64,000 nt of DNA, taken from the NCBI GenBank assembly GCA_963576735.1, contig OY755183.1, positions 18,061,213-18,125,212 of the forward strand, written 5' to 3'. The notes under the pieces are model-generated. The model was not told where the DNA came from, did not search any database, and saw nothing but the letters and a program-made list of their open reading frames with translations. Shown here one piece after another: positions 1 through 11,400 of the stretch. Source of the DNA: Bedellia somnulentella. Lineage: Eukaryota; Arthropoda; Insecta; Lepidoptera; Bedelliidae. Position 1 is the stretch's first letter, and every line of letters starts with the position of its first letter. Position numbers and translations under genes: made by a program.

Positions 1-296
1 TATCGTCAATACTTATATTACTAGCTGAATGTAATAGAAATTGAATAACTCAGGTACCTACCTCTCTGCTTATCGATATTTAACTGGAAAACTATTTAAA
101 ATTTTACGTAAAAACAATCTTTCGTTCACTGTGGCGCTGCGCTGCTACAAGCGGGAACACGTCAGTCGCGTGGACGCATGCGCCGCAACTGAATTAACGA
201 AGAATGGCAACGTCGCATGCGCGCTAGTGTGCAAACTAAACGCACACATACATGTTTCCCGTTTTGCCCCGAACCTCATTATGCCCCAACATCCCC

Positions 297-478
297 TAAA
301 TGGATGAAGTTTTGCAGAACGCTAGATAATGACCCCATGATCAAATAGAAAACTTTTTATCCCGGAAAAAATAGACCAATAAAATATTCACGCCTGATTA
401 AACTCAGAGTACCGGAAAATACGACTAAGTTTGGCATAAGCAAATTTACAGTACGAAGCCTGTCGGGTCAGCTAGTTT
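297..478 (-). repeat. Dispersed repeat F, degraded antisense copy
   Basis: Read on the minus strand it begins with ctagctgacccgacaggc and resembles the better copies at 10452-10693 and 58259-58483. It is diverged and truncated, with no coding capacity. The class was not assigned; a Helitron-like or RTE-like non-autonomous element is possible. Bases 1-296 to its left hold no feature I can support. Confidence 0.6.
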
Positions 479-560
479 TTTAAAATAATACGTATATATG
501 GTTGTTAGGGCAATTCCATTAATAACACTTTTATGTTTATTTATATAGGCAATTCAATCT

Positions 561-938
561 GGCTCCAATTACATCACGACTACAATTGTCAGTGACATAT
601 ATCGAGCTACAATTGTCAAGCAAATTGTGACATATTACAATTTTATGGAATATTTTCTATAGAAATGCTTCCAAACTTGACAGGCATTTTTCTATAATTG
701 TATGTATTACAATTGTGTTGTGAAACAGTAATTATTATTTTATTTGTAGAATTTTCGTAGAATCTTGACATGAGATTGAGCACATGTCGGATTTGCGTGA
801 CAATTGTAGTATTTCGTGGTTGATACACGCGTATTTCAAAATGGCTCTCCATGCGAGTAGTAGTGACGCTAGTGATAGTAACAGTGATCTTGATTAATTT
901 ACAATTGTAGCACTTGTCGCGTTGGTGAAATTGGAGCC
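561..938. mobile_element. MITE-like element with inverted termini
   Basis: The ends are ggctccaatt and its reverse complement aattggagcc, and similarity continues inward to a shared acaattgt block. The eight-base palindrome acaattgt recurs about six times inside the 378-bp unit. A 69-codon antisense frame inside has no recognisable motif. A target-site duplication could not be fixed. Probably a non-autonomous DNA transposon, inferred from the inverted ends and size. Confidence 0.55.
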
Positions 939-2250
939 TGGTTTAATAATCACTTGTACACACTAATAACATTCACAACCAATACATACATAATTAGTCA
1001 GTTTCTTCCCCTAGTTGAATACCCATCTTAATCTGAATGCTCCATATGATCTCAATTCTTCTATCTTTATCTAACGTCATTATCATTACATTTGTGATAT
1101 TTCATACAGATAACCCGTGTCTTGGTTATCGCTAGCAATTTTATTGATATGTGTGCAGAAACACAGTATCGTTCGAGTAAATATTAGCTGTGTACACAGA
1201 CATTTCTCTTACGAGATCTCGCTTCAGAATTACGGGGTGTCTTGCAATTACGTCAAAATTACTTCATCATTTATCATTTTATTTATACGTCTCATATTGA
1301 GATGCAAAGATGATTAAACTCCTTGAATATACATTTTATTATTTTACATACATATATTCACGGCTATAAATCCCTAAAAGGGGGAACCAGAGCTAAGAAA
1401 TAAGAAAATTCCTTAGCCATTTATTATTTTATATATTTATTTACAATTATTATTATCTGGCCGTCAATCCTAGGTGCAGTTTGGTGACATGAGTGGAGTA
1501 TTCCTACGTACAGGCTAAGCATTAATGTAGATATTGCTTCCATTTAAGTTTTTCAATTATGTTTCGTTAAATATTTTTATCTTAAGAATGCAATTAAATG
1601 TCATCTCCTAATTAAAACTTTCTCAACTCTGTCATGTATGTCAGAGGTGTTTACTATACATGCATTTATTAACGAATTTATGTAATAGTTAAAATTTATA
1701 TTTATTTATATTTGGTTGGTAAGAGTTAAGTTTTTATTACATACTAATTTTGTTAAAACATTTTCGTGGAATAAAACACTAGCAGAAATAATAAATCTGT
1801 GTGTATTTTATGTGTTGTTTTTTTTAAAAAATTCCATTACCGTTAAAAAGTAGAACAATACATTGACAGGTTACTAATGGTATCTAACACCAGAAAATAT
1901 TTAAAAAAAATTCAGAATTAAGTTAAAAGCTCACATTTTTTGTTTTTTTTTTTTTAATTTCTGATATATCCGTTGCTTCGGAAGGTGTTCGTAAAGAGAA
2001 GAAGCAATAAAGAAACCCTTAACATTCACATTTTATCAAAATATGGATTGTACAATTATGGGTTTATAATGTTTTAACTTTATAAAGATTTTCTATGCGA
2101 CCAAATTAAGCGCTAGTTCGGCATAATTGAACTAAATTGTCCATCACAAAAAAACGAATTACATAACGTGAGAAGAAAAATCCTCACCAGACAAAATGTG
2201 CGGTAGAGAGAAGTAAAAGTGCGCTGAGTCCCATACGCTATTGGATCGCT
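939..2250. other. Intergenic AT-rich stretch, no gene recognised
   Basis: Apart from the SINE-A fragment at 1345-1422 I see no gene here. An aataaa-containing stretch near 1770-1800 could be a polyadenylation signal of a gene ending here, but no coding exon leads into it. Confidence 0.4.
1345..1422 (-). repeat. SINE-A, 3' fragment
   Basis: Contains the antisense 3' terminus of the commonest repeat in the window: an acatac-rich run, then tcacggctataaatcccta and a ccagagctaag block. Only about 80 bp of the ~250-bp unit is present. Confidence 0.7.
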
Positions 2251-2251
2251 G

Positions 2252-2369
2252 TATGTCGTAGGATGGTTATATATATTTGGTACTATAACCGTTGTCTAAT
2301 TATCCGGATTTTTGCAAAATCCCTAGGTTTTTTGCAAAAAACCTAAACATCAAATCATCCTACGACATA
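2252..2369. repeat. Short element with 14-bp inverted ends
   Basis: tatgtcgtaggatg at the left is matched by its reverse complement catcctacgacata at the right, about 90 bp apart. Could be a tiny MITE remnant; no target-site duplication was established. Confidence 0.35.
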
Positions 2370-2479
2370 TACACCGGAACGATACACTAATAATGGAGCG
2401 AATTGTACCTTGGCTGTTACCATCTTATATCACTTTTTGGCAAAGGTGATTCTGTAGGTAGGTTTAAATAAAAATTCAT

Positions 2480-2600
2480 AAAGAAAAGTTTCGACACCGG
2501 CGGGGATCGAACCCGCGACCTATTTATCGGTGTTGAAATTTTCTTTCCTTTATTTATTAGCAATAATCCCCACATGAGGTTTTCATGAACACAAACATTT
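2480..2600. repeat. SINE-B fragment in fold-back arrangement
   Basis: An antisense piece of the tRNA-like domain (B box as gatcgaacc) lies directly before a sense copy of the downstream tail (cggtgttgaaattttctttc). The two form an inverted repeat around the tRNA-like 3' part. The tail continues into the ccccacatgagg segment seen in other SINE-B copies. Confidence 0.6.
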
Positions 2601-2852
2601 GCTGTGTAGTGTCGGCTTAGAATAACACTACCCCATTTCTGCCGGTGGGTGTACGTAAGAGGCGACTAACGGTGTTGGGGCTTTTAAGGGATTTTTGGGC
2701 GATGCGGTTGAAGACCCATCACCAACAACCTTTATTTTGTCATCTTTTCCCCACTCAATTTTCCAAAAGTGGCTGAGGAACTTCTAGTTCCTTAGCTCTG
2801 GCTACCTCTTTATAGGGATTTATAGCCGTGAGTATATGTATGTATGTATGTA
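2601..2852 (+). repeat. SINE-A, near full-length
   Basis: Begins gctgtgtagtgtcggcttag and ends in gtgagtatatgtatgtatgt. The ~250-bp unit has no ORF and no clear tRNA-type pol III boxes. Its last ~60 bp resemble the 3' end of the RTE LINE fragments in this window, which suggests mobilisation by RTE enzymes. Confidence 0.75.
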
Positions 2853-3012
2853 CAAACATTCAAATCATTTTACTTCTCTGTACTGCACTTTTTTCAAAGT
2901 TTATTCTGTTTTAAAAAATAGGGTTTATTTTCCGTAGATTACAAATGAAACGTAATGAATGACATAAAAAGGTAAGCTGGCTATATTGATAATTAATAAA
3001 TAAACATGTATT

Positions 3013-4472
3013 GTACGTACCTTTGATTATGAACACTATAGATAGAGCGATGTTACGTCATCCATTTTAAAAAGAGAAGCCCTTATTTAAGTTCTTATAT
3101 GTTAAAAAGAGACACAAAATCTTTATTGTCATCTCTATCGCGTAACCCGTTTTGTTGATGTCACGCTTTTAAAGCTTGACAAACAAAGCGTCGACTTGTG
3201 AGCGATTTTGGTTTTCTTTTGATTTTGAGAAAGATTTTATTCATTTGTATATTGTTATTGTGATAAAAGAGACTCCATTAGTCAAACTTATTATTTAGTG
3301 AGGTATGGTTGGGTGTAGCGTGCTTGGCTGCGGAAGCCGCAGCGAAAAACACATCGAAGGATTGACTTTCTGAAGTGAGTGAGTTTTTTAATGTTTTTCT
3401 ACAGATAAATACATAATAAATACATTGCGCGATCAGAAAAAAAGTGATTCAAATGTTAATTACGTTGAACTAGATTACTAGCATTTTCTTTAGTTATTTT
3501 GAGCAATTTTTTAATAGCATAACCTAAAAATATGCAGTATCTCAGTGTTCCCATAATTCACGTTTTTCATCCTACCCTGTCGTTAGGGTAAAATTTTCAA
3601 ATTAGTAAACTGATGTTAATGAGTGAGTATATTATGAATTTCGTCGCGCTATAGCGACGCTGAATGATTTCCAATTGTTATCTACGGAATTAGTAAGTAA
3701 TAAATTTGTTATATTTATTTAATTTCTTCGTATTCATTACAGTTTTCCTAAAGACCCGAATCTACGAGAAAAATGGATTGCGGCCACTGGAAGATGCAAT
3801 TGGAAATCAACCAAATATAAAATACTTAGATGTACGAATACATCATCTTTTGAAAAATGTGACTGAAATAGACGAATGAATTCGAAATTTTCACACGAAA
3901 CTGATTTTGTTTAAAGGTCAATAGTAAATAATGCAATAAAACTCATGTACAAAATAGTGCTGTCTTTTATTATTCAAAATACAAACATAGACCCCACTAT
4001 ACCCATGATGACCCGTATGATATTTACATAACTTGCACTTATGGAACAGCTGTTTTTTTTTGTCCAGTAACAAAGTTAGTCCCGTACAAAAATTTATTCG
4101 TAATCATGGGAAGATTCATCCCTGATAGTTAGTAAAATGCTTTAGATTTCACGGTGTATTAAACATTAGTATAAATGGTAAAATTAAACAAAAAAGATTG
4201 TATAATACTAGGAGCAAGTATGTATAATTATATGATTGCAGGAAATAGTATAGTAAACAGTAAACCTTTACAATAAATAAAACGACGTAACAATAAATTG
4301 ACGTAATCAATTTTAAATTAAAAAGTAGCTTTTAGAATGGTGATTATACTATTTTGGGGTAATTGTTTTCTAGTGATCGCAACATTACAGGGAAAAATAT
4401 TGCTATCTAAAAGAGGTACTCTCCCGTTGCATTATAACTCTGTCTATAGTGTTCATAGTCAAAGGTACGTAC
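3013..4472. mobile_element. Segment bounded by 35-bp inverted repeats carrying a THAP relic
   Basis: Bases 3013-3047 and 4438-4472 are reverse complements with two mismatches (outer ends gtacgtacctttga and tcaaaggtacgtac). They enclose about 1.4 kb with the broken THAP exons at 3305-3866. THAP zinc fingers are the DNA-binding domains of P-element transposases as well as of host proteins, so a decayed THAP-type DNA transposon is plausible. No transposase catalytic region was recognised and no target-site duplication was found, so a host-gene relic with chance repeats remains possible. The right part, 3870-4437, contains nothing recognisable. Confidence 0.4.
3305..3866 (+). pseudogene. THAP zinc-finger domain relic (two exons, broken)
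   Basis: From ATG 3305 the reading is MVGCSVLGCGSRSEKH..., giving the N-terminal C-x4-C pair of a THAP domain, then an in-frame TGA at 3371-3373 where the family usually has the region before FPxD. After an intron with an acceptor at 3741-3742, the frame from 3744 reads FPKDPNLREKWIAATGR, a typical THAP segment with the conserved Trp. The expected C-x2-H after it is replaced by an unrelated stretch and a stop at 3864. The first exon has no donor in a phase that would join both halves cleanly. I read it as a pseudogene; an alternative is a fast-evolving or mis-assembled gene. Confidence 0.6.
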
Positions 4473-4762
4473 GTTATTTTATCTACGTACCGAAGGCTGT
4501 ACACAAAGGGCGAGGGGCAAACAATCACTATCATATGCAGGGACGAAAAATGATAGAATCAGAATTTATTTTGGACAGAACAATATAGTCAAATAAAATT
4601 ATATTCAGTGACGAGCTTTCTCCTGAATAGGCTATTTGACTGTTGTAAAAATATACATTTCTTTTATTTCATGAGTCTTAATTTTTTTGTATCGACTTGT
4701 ATTACGACAAACTTGTCAGACGTACTTGGACCGAGTATCACACTTTAGAATGTTACATACAA

Positions 4763-5013
4763 TACATACATACATATACTCACGGCTATAAATCCCTAGA
4801 AGGAGTAGCCAGAGCTAGGGAATAAAAAATTCCTCAGCCACTTTTGGAAAAGTTGAGTGGGGAACAGATGGAAAATAAAGGTTGTTGGTGATGGGTCTCC
4901 AACCGCATCGCCCAATGTTCCCTTAAAGGCCCCAATACCGTTAGTCGCCTCTTACGTACACCCACCGGAAGAAATGGGGAAGCGCTATTCTATGCCGGCA
5001 CTACACGGCAAAT
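4763..5013 (-). repeat. SINE-A, near full-length antisense
   Basis: Starts with acatacatacatatactcac and ends at ccggcactacacggc. It lies about 290 bp upstream of the ENTR1-like start codon, so it may sit in that gene's promoter region. Confidence 0.8.
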
Positions 5014-5303
5014 TGTAAAAAATACAGTAAAAGTTCAGGTGACGCACTGTAAGGGCTAGCAAACATCGTGTAGTGGTAGACTAGTTGTAGAGCAATCGAG
5101 GCACTCTATTTATTGTTCTGATCATCAAAAAAACAGCTTAATATTGTAATAACATTTACTGATGAGATGTTTTTTTTAAATGTTACGTCTAAACCTAGCT
5201 TAAGTTGGGATAAAAATAATCTAGGGAATGAACGTGACCATGGAATGACACTTTGATAATTGAAATGTCAAATCAAATGAATGTCACTGTCAATTTCATA
5301 ATC

Positions 5304-5484
5304 ATGGCGGAGGACGACGATGGTGTTTCAAATAAGAAATCCTCAAATAATTCAAGCCAGCACCTTGTTTCTGACGAAACCGAAGAAAACGGACCACAAC
5401 AGGAATTAGCAATAAATGATGCCAAGTGTAATGTTCAGGATATAGCGAGTAGCTCTGCTAGAGAGGCCCAAAGTTCAACGACCA
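5304..5484 (+). CDS. ENTR1: ENTR1-like exon 1
   Basis: Sixty codons plus one base. Acidic and Ser-rich, no fold recognised. Donor gtgagt at 5485. An untranslated 5' exon upstream cannot be excluded. Confidence 0.75.
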
Positions 5485-8400
5485 GTGAGTGTTTATGTTG
5501 TTTTTTGTCCGCTAAATATATGAACTTAGACTGAATTAGATCACTTTTGTTGCAGAACCGGGTGGTTCAAGTCGTAAAGAAGAAAACCCTTTTTCGTTCA
5601 GGCATTTCTTAAAACGGGACCTGTCTTTGCCAAGTAATTCTACATATGAAAGCACGGGCGCTCGACCCAAGGGTTACTCGAGCACTGTTCAGCATTCACC
5701 AACAAAAACTGACATTCACGGAGACTACAAACGTGAAAAATCACAAACCAAAGATAGATTTAGTGACAACTGTTTAAAAAGTGAAACGTCGGGCAGTTCC
5801 ATAGAACTTCCATTCAGTGCTGCAGACAATACAGAATCTAAATGCAATTTGTTTAATTACGATACACACCCGCCTTACCATCGACATAATCCAGAACTAG
5901 GTATGCCTTCGTTACCAGATTTTGTACAAGACCATATTTTAGTAGAACAAACATATTTAAATTCAAATGGCCCTTTGGACTTGGACAATTTGCCAGATTT
6001 CACATTAAACTCTTTCTATGAGTCAAGATCTCCTAATTCTAGCAGGCGTAATGGTCAAGGTAGTGGTAGAAATTATGATTATGATGTGTACGGAGCTGCA
6101 TCAACATCTGGTGTGGGGCTGCTTAATCGTGAAGACCCTTTGGATTTGCCACAAGGTTCAGAAGCCCCAGCTCCAGTCCCATTGGACCTGCCTCCTCATT
6201 TGAACCTAGACCTAACAGAATCAGTGAATCCGGCCGACAGACGGAATAACTCACCAAGGAATACCTTCCCCCTGGATCTACCACCTAATGCTGGTAAGTT
6301 GGTTTTCTTACCATTATAATTTTAAATGATTTTTTTAATATTGCTTTGGTGTCACACCTTCCTTCATGTTGACATGTGAGAAGTAGTCAAATTAAATATT
6401 AAAGTAGGAGCTACTTAACAACAAAACGATTCAGTTCATTCACTTCTGAAATTTAAATTCAATTGAATGACATTTACATCAAATAACATTATTAATGCAT
6501 GCAGAAATTGCTGACTTTAATTATGCTCCGATACCACTAGGTATAAAATAAATCATATATTTCAATTGTATTGAATAAATAGCCATGAAAAATTTGCTTG
6601 GAAAGATTTAGTTTTTTTTTATCTATTTCCAAAAGTGGCTGACTTATTCAACAAGATAAATGAGGTACCTACTTTGGACAATAGGTGGCGCTGTCACAGT
6701 GTTTATAAATATTGGTACCTCTGCCAACCCCTTGGGGGGGTTGGTATGTATGTTTTTACTTGAATTGTTTTTATCTTTATATACAAAACTTCCAGTGGAT
6801 AGGTGATTACATAAGAACAGAATAGAAAACTCTTTATTGTGCATCACAGATATAGACATTTTATACATATTATTTATCAAATATAAGTACAATTAGTGGT
6901 CTTATTGCTTAAAGCAATCTCTTCCAGGCAACCTTCTTCTATTATATTAGTTTCTAGGTCTAGAGGATACCCTGGTTTGGATTGTGCAGAGGTGCTTTTA
7001 TATGATGAATATGAACTATTTTGTCTTCATCTTTTATGGTATTTATATAATATGTATTAAATATATCATTAAGTAAGTATCCCATACCAGGAAAGGTTAA
7101 ATTGTACTTATTTTGGAGCTAACTTGAACTTACATACATACATATACTCACGCCATTAGTTCCCCTTGGGGTAAGTAGAGACTATTGATCGCCACTTCGT
7201 ACGATCCTGACAAACCTCTCTAGCTACGTTTACATCAATCAACAATCTTTTCATACATGCTCTTTTATTCTTCATACTTCAGACGCCTGCCTTTTTGAGC
7301 ATACTCTCAATTTGGTCCAAGTGTGTTCTCTGTGGTCTCCTCTACTAACATTACCATCCACAGTAGCTCTATAGATCCCTTTTACCAATTTTCTATCATC
7401 CATCCTCTCTTAACTTGACCTATTTAATAATAAATACTATCCAAGACTTAGTCATAAATTCATAGTTTTTCTCATAGCTTTGTTACTCAATATAATTATG
7501 TTAATTAAGTGCTCACATGCCTGCTGTGTGTGAGGATATTCACAAATAAGATTAGTTACACAAGCAAGCATGTGCTTACTTGTGTAACTAATCTGCATGA
7601 GCGAGTCTTATTTAAAAATTACTATTAAGTCTCATAAACTATATGGCAGTGAAATTTTATTTTAAAACCATAAATCAAAAACTTAACCTTGACACAGGAG
7701 GAAAGGGGACGATAAAAAGATAAAGATATTTCTTTTTATGCAGAAAATTATGTTTTATAAGTACTAATTGAATCTAAATTGCCGTGTAGTGCCGGCTTAG
7801 AATGTCGCTACCCCTTTCTACCCATGGGTGTCGTAAGAGGCGACTAAGGATATTGGGGCTTTTTATTGGATTTTTGGGCGATGCGGTTGGAGACCCATTA
7901 CCAAAAACCTTTATTTTTACCATCTTTTCCCCACTCAACTTCCAAAAGTGGCTGAGGAATTTATAATTCCTTAGCTCTGGCTACCCCTTCTAGGGAAATA
8001 CAGCCGTGAGTATATGTATGTATGTATGTATGTAATTGAATCTCTTCACCAACAGTGAATTTTCCATTCCTATTGGTTCTTAAAAAGATATTAATCTCGC
8101 GTATCTATAGTAGAATCACATCTGAATAATGTTGTTTGAGACAGTTGAAATATTATTCAACTATTTGTCTCGAGACTCAACTATTCTTTATTTTACTATC
8201 TGTTTTTCGCAAAATTTCCAAAAGTGTCTCAGTAATTTCCAATTCTCAAGCTCTTGCTATTAATTGATTGATTGTATAAAACTAATGAAGCCGCTAAAAT
8301 GGTTTCCAGGCACGGAGTCAATGCGCCTGCCAGACTTCCTACCGCTGAATCCAGGTCGATCATCGCCCCCACACCACTCGCCGCAGGAACGATTGGAAAC

Positions 8401-11400
8401 ACTCTCAGATCAACTGGAACAAGCCAGGTATTAGTCCCAGTTAGATAGCATGTTCTAGCCAAGATAACTCAATGGTAAGAACGTGCGCTTATTTTTCAGA
8501 GAGGAGTGTCTTTTTTAAAATATATCTGTGGTCAATTTGTCTTTTTTGTTAACGGTGAGGAAAAACATCGTGAGGTAATGTACAACTTAGTAGTGTGGGT
8601 GCTTAGTCGGGCAGTGGCCTGCCGTGGCGGGTCAAGTGTGGAAACTTGTGGCTTTTAATAATCATATTCCCCAGTTGGAACATCTTATCAAACTCTTATT
8701 CACTTCACACACGCATGTCATTTGCGCGGATCATTCGATTTTTGCTTCTGCTATTTTGAGAATATTTTCAGGGCTAGCGCGAAAGTATTTATTATCTTGT
8801 TTAAAGTTGGACGTCTGACGAGGATTTTGGGACTATTTTAAGGGCAATGTGGCTGGAAAGCCTCTACCCTCTATCCTGTATTTAACATTTTTTCACAATT
8901 TAATTGACAAAAGTGGCGGAGGAATTTTTGACTTGAATTCTTTGACCCCTCTTTTTGCGATTCTTAGCCAGCACGAGCGCTATTTTATCGCCAAGATATC
9001 GGTTAAAATGAGATGACAGTACACAATACTAAGTAAGTGCGGAAGAGTTATCTTGTTAAAAGGTCGTTCGTGATAGCTAATCAGGAGTTTATTAAAGTAA
9101 ACTGGCTAGGATATTTGTTATTAAATCATGTCTAATCTACTGGATTGTTTTTAACTTAATTTGGTTGAACTTAGAACACTTTTTTTCTCCTAATATTCCT
9201 ATAGGATTATGGTGACATATCATTGTACAAGTTTTCTCATATGGCTTATTTTTAATGAATAGAACGGAGCTATTCGCGGAACGTTCCCGCAACTCGCGGC
9301 TGCAAAGCGAGCTCGTCTCACTGCGCGGCGCGGCGGACTCGCTGCGGGAACAACTGGACGCGGCGCGAGCGAGCGAGACAGCACGAGCGAGCGAGACAGC
9401 GATACGTGCGCAGCGGCAGGACGCGGGAGCGAGCGAGATGGACTATGCCGGCGCGAGCCACGAACATTTAGATGCGGTACGTTTACAATTGTAACAGCGA
9501 ATATACACATACATACATACATATACTCACTCACGGCTATAAATCCTTTGAAGGAGTAACCAGAGCTAGGGAATAAGAAATTCCTCTGCCACTTTTGGAA
9601 GTTGCGTGGGGAAAAGATGGTGAAATAAAGGTTGTTGGTGATGGGTCTCCAACCGCATCGCCCAATATTCCCTTAAAAGCCCCAATACCGTTAGTCGCCT
9701 CTTACGTACACCCACCGGAAGAAGGGGGAGAGCGCTATTCTAAGCCGGCACTACACAGACAAGTATTTATACGTAGAGTGCTAAATTATTTGATAGCAAA
9801 TGTTGTTTTGAGCATAAAGTGGTTGCTACAATTTTATCATCAGCCAATAGTTCAATGCTAGACATAGGCCTCTCCAATTATCTCCATGACTGGCTCCTAT
9901 ATTACAGATCTTTGCGACTATGAATTTGGTCGCAAGTTGTAATATTGTCGTCCAAAAGTATATAAATATTTTATAACATTGCCAGCGAGAAATTTGTAAC
10001 TTGCGATTATAGACGGTCGCCAAGATACATAATTAGAAAGTGGTTTTCTGCCTTCATCCAAAAGCTTTTATGATCTTTACCATGCCGATCCTGTGGTATC
10101 GTATAGAATTCTTGAGTCCCAACAACTACCTAATAAATGGCGGTAGTATATTGCATAGGAAATAACGTTAATTTTAAACGATAACTCTAATTTAGCAAAC
10201 TAGATGAAATGCGTGACAAACCGATTGGCAGAATAAAACTATTACTTGAGGACTCTTATATAAAAAAAAAAGACAAAGTCACGTGATGTTCAGAAGTATT
10301 AGTACCTCTGCCAACTTCTTCGGGGATATTCGGCGTGAACGTTTATGTTTATGTTCTTATATAAAATTACCGAACTACAACTATGAGTGATCGTCACTCG
10401 GCAGTATGTGAAATTTGTACTCCGCCCTGAATTTAAACTACATTATGAAATACTAGCTGACCCGACAGACTTCGTACTGTCAAATTTGCTTATGACAAAG
10501 CTTAAGGCGTTTTATTAATTAATTTAATTAAACCTCAAAAATTGTAGCCTATGTGTTATTCTGATGTATAAGCTATATTGTGGTAAAGTTTCATTCAAAT
10601 CCATTTTGTAGTTTTTACGTGAAAGAGTAACAAACATCCATACATCCATACATCGATACTTACAAACTTTCGCCTTTATAATATTAATAGGATTATTTCA
10701 TTTTGACGACGTCTGTGGCCGAGTGGATAGGTGACTAGCTTCTCGGTCCGGAGGTTGCGGGTTCGATCCCCGTTGAGACCAATATTTATGTGATGAACAT
10801 AAATTATTGTTTCTTAGTCTTGAATGTTATTTTAATAAATATAACGTTGAGTTAGTATCCCATGATACAAGTCCTACTTAGTTTGGGGCTAAGTCGACCT
10901 GTGTATAATATGGCAATATATTTATTAATATTTACTTATTTATTTTCAGAGCCACGGCGCAGACACAGAATCTATAGTTAGTCGACTAAAGAGCCAAATA
11001 AAAACACTAAAGGTAATACCATATTAGTTGTTACATTCATACATATACTTACTGCTATGAATCCCAAATTGGGCTAGGCAGAGCCTCAGTATTCACGCTT
11101 CCTCAGCCACTATTGGAAGGAAGAAAGGGAAAAGATAGTCAAAGTAGAGTATCATTTGTCATGGGTTTCCAGCCTCGCAAATCGCGGTAAGAAATTGAGT
11201 AGCGTTATTCTGAAAAATAATAAAAAAAAACGTTTATTTACTAGACACAAGAGTAAATGCGGTGGTAGGTTTTTTTTACAATGGTTCGTCTTGTTCTACC
11301 TCAATACTCAATAGTTTAATCACAATGGTTTTCTTAGATGGTAAGTATATAATTATGTTACAGCATTGTGGACCCTGTTGGGCACAGCAATTAGAGGAGA

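Noticed and set aside
41..307. 88-codon ORF at the left edge
   Set aside because: No recognisable motif, no splice context, overlaps the start of a decayed repeat.
1117..1317. 66-codon ORF with hydrophobic ends
   Set aside because: No similarity, no splice or promoter context.
9220..9534. 104-codon antisense ORF over ENTR1 exon 4
   Set aside because: Arg/Ser/Pro-rich shadow of a GC-rich coding exon on the other strand.
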